64,000 nt of DNA from Przewalskia tangutica (Eukaryota > Streptophyta > Magnoliopsida > Solanales > Solanaceae), in the NCBI GenBank assembly GCA_029844215.1, contig CM056730.1, positions 50,356,924 through 50,420,923 of the forward strand, written 5' to 3'. The notes under the pieces are model-generated. The model ran no database searches, was not told the origin of the DNA, and was given only the letters and a program-made list of their open reading frames with translations. Position 1 is the stretch's first letter. The number at the start of each line of letters is the position of its first letter. Below are positions 57,343 through 64,000 of the stretch, one piece after another. The position numbers were made by a program, and so were the translations under genes.

Positions 57343-57834
57343 TCATACATGTCTCCTGCTTTATATAGACTATTATGATTTCATTCTGATCTTTACTGAT
57401 TTCACATACTTGGTACATGTTATCGACCTCCTTGGGCCGCGTCATGCCGCAGGTGGAAGTACATCGGTTGTGGATCCTCGCTCATAGGATCACAGTTCAG
57501 CGTGTCGGGAAGCCCCATTTCTTCGGAGGCTTATCTTTTGGTATGTTACCCTGAGTCTGTAGATTCTTATACATTCAGGGGTATGGCGGGGCCCTGTCCC
57601 GTCATAGCTGTTGTAAAAATCTTAGAGGTGCATGTAACTACAAGGCGAGTTTGTAAAAAGATAATTGTTCGGTATTTATGTATATATGATGAAGGCAACT
57701 GCTTTTGGTTGGCTGTTTATTTATCTTGTCTCTTAATTCATGTTCATGTTTTTATTTCCGCTGATTTTCTCGATGTTGTATCACTAGGGTGCCCGGTAAG
57801 GCACGATCCACGCCCGGTTCGGTCGTGACAAAAG

Positions 57835-57846
57835 TGGTATCGAGCG
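57835..57846 (+). promoter_or_regulatory. Primer binding site of element E
   Basis: TGGTATCGAGCG, four bases after the LTR end at 57830; the canonical site in B has CAGAGC. Confidence 0.8.
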
Positions 57847-58037
57847 ATTAGTCCTCGGAAAGTGTCTACAGACCGTGTCTAGTAGAGTCTTGATTATCGG
57901 TGTGTTGTGCACCACATCTATAATCGTGAGAGGCTATAGGACATTTAGGATTGGTTTCATTCTTCTCATTACGAGATCGTGCCCTAGAGTGTGTGATAAG
58001 TTGGACCCTCTCGACGTATTCCTTTCCTTTACCGATT

Positions 58038-59258
58038 ATGCCTCGCGTGCAACCTGAGCCCATGGGCAAGGCGAGAGGAGCTGTTAGTGAGATCTGAGGA
58101 GCACGAGCGCGCAGCCCTGGCTGCTCGAGCAGTGCTTCCGACGGCGATTTTCGCGACGCCGCCAAAGACCAAAGAGAGTTTAGAGCGCAGCAGATGGCTG
58201 CTGAGACTACGCACTGAGCCTCGGTCCCACACTGGAGCAGATGAGATGGGTACAAGGAGATGGCGATTCGCCGTGGTCGTGGCCGATATGAGGATAGGCC
58301 GACGCAGCAGCCGGCACCAAGAGCACCCGTAGTTCACCCCGAGCGAACAATTTGAGGCTACGGGACTTTACGAGTCAGAGCCCGCGGTGTTCTATGGATC
58401 GAGCCGAGGATGACCTCAGAGTTTATCCGACACCACGGATCATGAGAGTGATCGAGTCTCGCAGGCGAGTCGGTGGTATTGGTTCGCATCACCGCGCGTG
58501 ATCGCAGCTGATTGGTTTGATTCGTGGAGTTGTCGGGAAGAGCATGCACTTCCAGACGTATGGGACGAGTTATCAAGGTCTTTTCTTGCACATTTCTTGC
58601 CCCCACAGATGAGAAGGGCTCGGCCGGCATTTTTGACGTTGAGGCAGGACGGGCGGACGGTTAGAGAGTACAATGTGGAGTTCGACTCATTAGCTCGGTA
58701 TGTTCCCGCTGTGGTAGCTGATATGGAGGACAGAGTACACCGCTACGTCACCGGGCTGGATGATTACTTGGCAGAGGCTTGTACGGGTGTAGCTCTTCAG
58801 CCGGGCATGGACATTGCCCGCATGCAAGCTCATGCACTAGGATGTGAGGCACGAGAGGTAGACGGAATGACCGAGATCGCAGAAGAGGCGAGCAGGTCCT
58901 TTGGTAACTTTCGAGGCGGACCGCCTCAGCAGCAGTCTAGTTATGTACCTCCACCAGTACAGAGTGGTCCCCCACAGTCGTCAGGACGTTCAGGGTATTC
59001 GAGCCGGGTCGAGCTCCGTGGCTTAGTTCACGATATATACGGTTTCTAGCCACGTTCGAGTTTTCCTCGGTGTACGTGCGATGTGGGCGACGCCATCGGG
59101 AATGTCGTCTTTTTACTGGTGCTTGTTGTTCCTGCGGCCGTCAGGGCCATATGACGAGGAACTGTCCTAGTAGGAAGGATGCAAACAGAATGACTCACCT
59201 ACGGTCGATGGCGAGTTCATCGCTTCTATACGCGCCTGGCAGGCGTGCTTATGATTAG
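58038..59258 (+). pseudogene. gag: Element E gag with capsid core and zinc knuckle
   Basis: The ATG at 58038 opens the family N-terminus (MPRVQPEPMGKARGA) but an in-frame stop follows soon. The core is open at 58498-59049: ADWFDSWSCREEHALPDVWD, FLAHFLPPQMRRARPAFLTL, GRTVREYNVEFDSLARYVP, RYVTGLDDYLAEAC, then a Gln/Pro/Ser-rich linker. The knuckle at 59110-59180 reads CCSCGRQGHMTRNC. Compared with B and C it keeps the capsid core, so it represents a different deletion derivative. Several frame breaks separate N-terminus, core and knuckle. Confidence 0.8.
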
Positions 59259-59269
59259 AGTGGAGCGGT

Positions 59270-59790
59270 AGATTCAGGTATATCCTTAACCCTCTAGAGA
59301 TTTGTATGCATGATATAATGACCTTCTTATGTGTGCTACGTTCGGATAGCGTTATGTTGGTTATGAGTTAGAAAGCATGGTTAGTTGAAAGGATATGTAT
59401 GGGGGCATGGAAAGTGTGAACCTTAGAATATTTCGTGTTGAGACCTTAGAGGTAAGGTCATCTTGAATAAAAGATTTTACGGTTAGTCTTTGTTGAAATA
59501 CTTGGTTTGCGTATAAATGTGTTCTGGGATAATTCCTTGGGTAGTGTAAAATGGAAGTGGTAGCTTTCATGACTTGTATAAAGATTGTTCGGATCGGAAA
59601 CAAGAGCGTGATGCGTTAAGTGGGTCGGGTTGGGGCCATGTTGCGGGCCAACCGCGGCTGTTCGAGTGGGGTCAGCTCTGGGTGGTCCGCCGGTGGTAGG
59701 TCACGAGGGTGCTAGGCCCAGTTTAGTTGACCATCGTATGAGTTCGTGGGTGTGTTCGACGAGCGGTCGTGAAGGCGGGAATGGCCTTAA
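59270..59790 (+). other. Noncoding spacer of element E
   Basis: Homologous to 9722-10480 of B: starts TATCCTTAACCCTCTAGAGA, then a GGGTCGGGTTGGGGCC segment and GGTCACGAGGGTGCTAG. No coding signal is present. Confidence 0.6.
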
Positions 59791-60243
59791 GGAAGATTGA
59801 GGCTAGTAAGATAACCAAGTTGGAGGTGGTGACTCCAAGGTTTTGAAAACTGAAGCGATGACTGAAGTGTGGTACGTATACTAGAAGAGTTCAAGTGTTC
59901 GAGAAGAGTACGACGAGTAAGGGTAGAGGCGAGCATGTATTGCGAGCATAGATATGATCATTTCTTGTAAAGGGAGAAGGTGCGAAGGATGTATATTTTT
60001 TACCTCAGGGATCGCATGCAGTCCGGTACCATTTGTTGGGTCGCCGGAGTGACACTAGAACCTCGCGGCAAAGTGACAAAATTTTGTGATGTTAGAGGTG
60101 TTTCCTCGTGGACTTGGATGTAAGTATTTGCGGGTGTTTCGTGGCGGTGTGGCGGGATTTGTTCTCGTAAATATAGTAGTGAAGACTATCTTGGCGCATG
60201 TTTGTTTTGAGGCTTAGAAGGAACATTCGGGACGAATGTTTCT
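59791..60243 (+). other. Element E 3' internal region with trace of integrase tail
   Basis: GATAACCAAGTTGGAGGTGG (about 59810) matches B's sequence after its VFPVND codons, so a sliver of the integrase tail remains. The rest to the polypurine tract is noncoding and alignable by eye with the end of B's internal region (GTGATGTTAGAGGTG, GGAACATTCGGGACG). Confidence 0.55.
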
Positions 60244-60256
60244 AAGGAGGGGAGAA
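60244..60256 (+). promoter_or_regulatory. Polypurine tract of element E
   Basis: AAGGAGGGGAGAA, identical to B's tract, directly before the 3' LTR. Confidence 0.85.
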
Positions 60257-63200
60257 TGTTATACCCCGTATTTCCAGGGTATGTACGTGAGGACGTACGT
60301 AGAAATTTGAGCCTTAAAGTTAGGCAAGGTTCGAAATTGTACATAACTACCAAAGGAGTCGATTTTCGACGCAACGTTTCCACAGCTTTCGTAGGGAAAA
60401 TTCCGGCTATGTCAATAATATTTTTTGCGGATTTTTCCGAGAGACGTAACATTTTGGACCAACGGGAGGGTGACAAGTGTCACCCTCACATTGGGCTTGA
60501 GTTGGACGGCAAAGGGACGAAAGGGGTTAGGTAGGATATTTTTGTGCAAGTGGTGTGGTAGATGGATAAGGTACACATGGTGGAATCCTAGCCCTACACT
60601 TGCCTAACACTTGGATTAATCTTGGCCATTGGTTGGCCATTTCTTGACCTATAAATACCCCTCCCTTTGGAAGACTTCTTCATCCTAAAATCTTCCTAAG
60701 TTTTGAAGAATCCCTCCCTCTCCCTCTTGCTTGTTCTCGTCCAAACACCACCTCTCCCCTCTTGAAGGCCTCGGCGAACCCCACTGCGCTTTGTGGTGCC
60801 ACTAGCCAGGGTACCCCACTAGCCTAGTTGTTTCGTATAATACCCATTTTGTGGTATAGAAATACTCTCTAGTATTGTTATAATGCCCAAATACTTTAGC
60901 CCATATACCTTGTAGTACTTTCCAAAGTACCCTTTTATACAAAGCCGGAAAATACAATTATACTTCCTGATCCACAAAAACAAACCTAAGGAAAAACCTT
61001 CATAGTCGGTTGAAGTGTTAAGTAGAAGTTGGTTGGAACTTAAGGGTTGGTTGGAGGCGGATTGGAGCGCGCGGAGTAGGAGCTAAACCTTGCTCGGGAT
61101 CGACATATAAACTCGGATAATTTTGGGCTTATCGAGGTAAACATTCTTGACCTACATTTGTAATTGGAAATTACATATTGTAGGAGTATATAGTTAAGTA
61201 TACTATATAGAACTGAACATAGTTGTGCGGCAATGTCTTTTGACTTAAGCTGAATAATACTTACGCGATGTCTTGCGACTTAAGCTGAATTTTAAGAAGT
61301 GGTGAGCTGTAATTACATAGGGGTGTATCAGATGAGACTTGTGTAGTATTCTTGTGAGTAGAATTGTACACGTCCGGTTAGGCGTGCAAACCCCCACGGT
61401 TGGCTTGGTAGCGGCCTCGATAGAGGAGGAGATTCTGTTGTTGCGTGGGGATGTCTTTGCCGAATTTTACGTAAGATATTCTACATTGAGATATAAGATG
61501 TTAAAAGGCGCGTTTGGGCCTCTATAGGTTTAAATACAACGTGTGGCGTGGTCTACTTGGCTTAAAGTGTGGCCAGAAGCGGTTTGAGGTACTTGGGCGC
61601 TTTGCTATTAGTCGATGTCGTCGCGAGGTATGTGAACCTCTTCCTATCTGTTCTAGCATGATATGTGTATAACTATGTAGTACGGTAGACGTACATGTGT
61701 TTAATGTATTTGATTGGTTTGAAACATAAAGTGTTATAACGGCTTTATGGGAAGTTGGTTATAACAACTTTATGTAGGTAAGAAAATGCTTTGTGGTTTC
61801 AAAGGGTAACTGATTTGACTTATAACGGATTTGATGTGTAGTAATAAGAACTTGAAGTGTTTTCAAAAAGACCTTTTTGAAATAAGAGTAATACTTGGCT
61901 TTGAAAACATAAAAGTTGTACTAGCTTTATGGGAAGTTAGGTATAACGTCTTAAGAGTAATAAAAAGAATGGTTTACTGATTTTTTTGAAGATAAGAGAC
62001 TTGACTTAATGGTATTGATATGAATTTTGTTAAAAGTGTGAAACCTCATTCGTGAGTAATGAGTACTTGGTTTTAAAAGGAATAATGTTTCTTGATTTGG
62101 AAATCGAATGAGTATCGACAAACCACTGCAGCGTTAATAAAGGAAAATGTATTGAATAATGAAGTATGGTATTAAAACCAGTAGAAACCTCCATCTGCAT
62201 AGAAGCTAAGATGAGACAAAATGATATTACATTTCCTAGATCATGGCTGCTTAATAAGATTGATTATAAACAAGAATAACCTACTCACATATAAGACATA
62301 TGTTTCTCAAAACGTTTAAAGGAGAATTATGTTTTAAAGGATTAAAACTATGAACTACGAAACCTTTTCTAAAATGAGAAACTTGATTTGAAATTAGGCA
62401 AACTTGAACGTTTGGAAAATAAGGTTGTTACTTGATTTTACAAAGGAAAGCATTTTGGTTTACTTAACAATGTTAGTCACTCTATTTTTATACTACGGGT
62501 ATCGGGTGACCTTTGTAAAAGAAATGGATCTTTAAAAGGAATTTAACGTACGTAGTACTTTAGGGTTAAAACTCGGACTTTGGCATAAAATGAAAGTACT
62601 TTGAGTTGTGTATAACTTGCCTATGCTTGTTGTTGTGAAGCTTGCCTATGCTTGTTGTGTAAAGCTTGCCTATGCTTGTTGTTGTGAAACTTGCCTATGC
62701 TTGTTGTGATAGCCTTTGTTGTATTTCTGTACCCCCGCGTCTCTCGATGGAGGGCCGGTTGATTTGTTATGAACGATTCTACACCGAGTCCACGAGATGG
62801 CGAGGATCGTATTTCATTTAATTATACACCGAGTCCCACGAGATGGCGAGGACACGTATTTCATTTGATTATACACCGAGTCCCGAGATGGGCGAGGACA
62901 CGTATTCCATCGATTATACACCGAGTCCCGAGATGGCGAGGACACGTATTTCATCTGATTATACACCGAGTCCCACGAGATGGGCAGGGACACGTATTTC
63001 ATCTGATTATATACCGAGTCCCACGGGATGGGCCGGGACACGTATTTCATCTGGTTATCATACATGTCTCTGCTTTATATAGACTATTATGATTTCATTC
63101 TGATCTTTTCTGATTTCACATTCTTGGTACATGTTATCGACCTCGCCTTGAAGCTGCGTTCATCTGCGGTGGAAGTACATCGGTTGTGGATCCTCGCTCA

Positions 63201-63547
63201 TAGGATCACGATTCGCGTGTCGGGAAGCCCATTTCTCGGAGGCTTATCTTTTGGTATGTTACCACAGATGCATAGATTCTTATACATTCGGGGTATGGCG
63301 GGCCACTGTCCGTCATAGCATTGTAAAAATCTTAAGTGCATGCCTTTGTTGTGGCGGGGTTTGTAAAAGATAATTGTTCGGGTATTTATGTATATATGAT
63401 GAAGGCAACTGTTTTGGTTGGCCTGTTTATTTATCTTGTCTCTTAATTCATGTTCATGTTTTTATTTCCGCTGATTTTCTCTGATGTTGTATCACTAGGG
63501 TGCCCGGGGTAAGACACCAGTCACGGGCCCGGGTTCGGGTCGTGACA
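60257..63547 (+). repeat. Element E 3' LTR (3291 bp)
   Basis: TGTTATACCCCG to GGGTCGTGACA, followed by the target duplication AGGTG. TATA box 60650-60657; tandem repeats at about 62616-62710 and 62780-63055. It matches 54524-57830 along its whole length. No gene is visible in it. Confidence 0.93.
60650..60657 (+). promoter_or_regulatory. TATA box of element E 3' LTR
   Basis: TATAAATA in GACCTATAAATACCCCTCC, same offset as in the 5' LTR. Confidence 0.68.
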
Positions 63548-63552
63548 AGGTG

Positions 63553-64000
63553 TTCTTCAATTTTGGTATTAAAGCAAGAATAGAAGTTGGTTAGAAACTT
63601 CTAAGGGTCATTAATTGCGGATTGGGTCGTAAAGAAGAGGAGTTGCGGAAAAGAGCTAAAGCGGGCGAGATCCTTGAAATATTTTGGGCTTATTGAGGTA
63701 ATAATCCTTGTCTTCCTATGTAATTGAAGATTACATGTTGTAGTAATTGATAAATGAACTTGTGATATAAGGAATGGAAAAAGGACTATTCGTTGTCATT
63801 ATTGTAGCCGAGATTGGCCTTAATAATAATGGACTATTAAATATGAATTGTGGGGCAGAATTTTACACGTCCAGTTAGGCGTGTAATCCCCTTTGGTTAG
63901 CTATTTGGTTGAGCCTTAAATGTGGCGTTTTGGTTGATGAATACGGGCCTTGGAAAAGGTGGAAAAGTATGTAGAAACAAAGGAAGTGCTGCCCGAATTT
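63553..64000 (+). repeat. LTR of gypsy element G, second part
   Basis: Follows the AGGTG duplication and resumes LTR G: TTCTTCAATTTTGG, then TTTTGGGCTTATTGAGGTAA, a sequence also found in the related LTRs of B and E. It runs off the window end. No gene is visible. Confidence 0.68.

Larger units (their letters stand above)
54524..57830 (+). repeat. Element E 5' LTR (3307 bp)
   Basis: TGTTATACCCCG to GGTCGTGACA. TATA box 54920-54927; a 13-C run at 55028-55040 that the 3' LTR does not have; 24-25-bp repeats at 56891-56985; 48-bp repeats at 57055-57342. No gene is visible in it. Confidence 0.93.
54524..63547 (+). mobile_element. Element E: complete gag-only gypsy element with 3.3-kb LTRs
   Basis: 5' LTR 54524-57830, primer site 57835-57846, gag 58038-59258, spacer, integrase-tail trace, polypurine tract 60244-60256, 3' LTR 60257-63547. 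Flanked by AGGTG at 54519-54523 and 63548-63552. The internal region is 2.43 kb; LTRs make up 73% of the element. No enzyme domain is present, so it depends on another element. LTRs are nearly identical apart from small indels, so it is probably young. Confidence 0.94.

Noticed and set aside
57044..57487. 147-codon ORF with repeated SPTRWAGTRI
   Set aside because: It is a by-product of the 48-bp LTR repeat, whose length is divisible by three; the 3' LTR version is broken by indels.
1..64000. Bacterial-type defence, toxin or biosynthetic cluster
   Set aside because: No such gene families, operon spacing or ribosome binding sites are present; everything recognisable is plant retroelement or gene fragment.

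Overview
This window is plant nuclear heterochromatin made almost entirely of nested LTR retrotransposons. The marks of a plant are initiator-Met-tRNA primer sites next to long LTRs, Tekay/Del-type chromodomain gypsy pol, an Ogre/Tat-type gypsy element with an extra 5' ORF, a Ty1/copia element, a tRNA-derived SINE, and a fragment of a plant membrane-anchored RING E3-ligase-like gene. A eudicot is likely. Solanaceae is plausible from the general look of the elements, but I cannot prove it from the sequence. I see no intact host gene, no RNA gene outside the SINE and no CRISPR. I also see no bacterial-type system.

Layout from left to right. (A) 1-5461, minus: a gypsy/Tekay-like element with decayed gag and pol and one 2.4-kb LTR; its other half lies left of the window. 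(B) 5462-14826, plus: a gag-bearing, pol-deleted relative with 3.0-3.5-kb LTRs; its 5' LTR starts abruptly at A. (Ogre-like) 14827-48991, plus: leader, ORF1, gag, protease with G-patch, a probable 148-bp intron, RT, two RNase H domains, integrase, a repeat-rich 3' region with about 30 copies of a 46-bp tandem repeat, and a 3' LTR split by C. (C) 27773-46683, minus, target duplication CATAT: a pol-deleted relative of B. (D) 31579-41370, minus, target duplication CTTAC: an autonomous-type Tekay-like element nested in C. (Copia) 48992-52440, minus: cut in its RT by the Ogre-like LTR. (Host gene fragment) 52520-53008, minus: two exons of a transmembrane E3-ligase-like gene, RING part missing. (SINE) 53307-53646 in the presumed intron. 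(G) 53787-64000: an LTR of another gypsy family, split by (E) 54524-63547, plus, target duplication AGGTG, a complete gag-only element with two 3.3-kb LTRs.

Inferred insertion order: copia first, then the Ogre-like element into copia RT, then B into the Ogre-like leader and A into B's 5' LTR. C went into the Ogre-like 3' LTR and D into C. Separately, E went into G. A, B, C, D and E share LTR ends (TGTTATACCCCG to GTCGTGACA), primer site and polypurine tract, so they form one superfamily. A and D carry pol and have 2.4-kb LTRs. B, C and E have lost nearly all pol, have 3.0-3.5-kb LTRs, and presumably depend on proteins from A/D-like copies.

The most important caution is technical. Duplicate copies differ again and again by loss of the middle base of CAG or CTG (giving CG), even in the primer site. 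This looks like a consensus error at CHG-methylated sites. Many apparent frameshifts in the Tekay-like copies, and any LTR-divergence dates, may therefore be artefacts.
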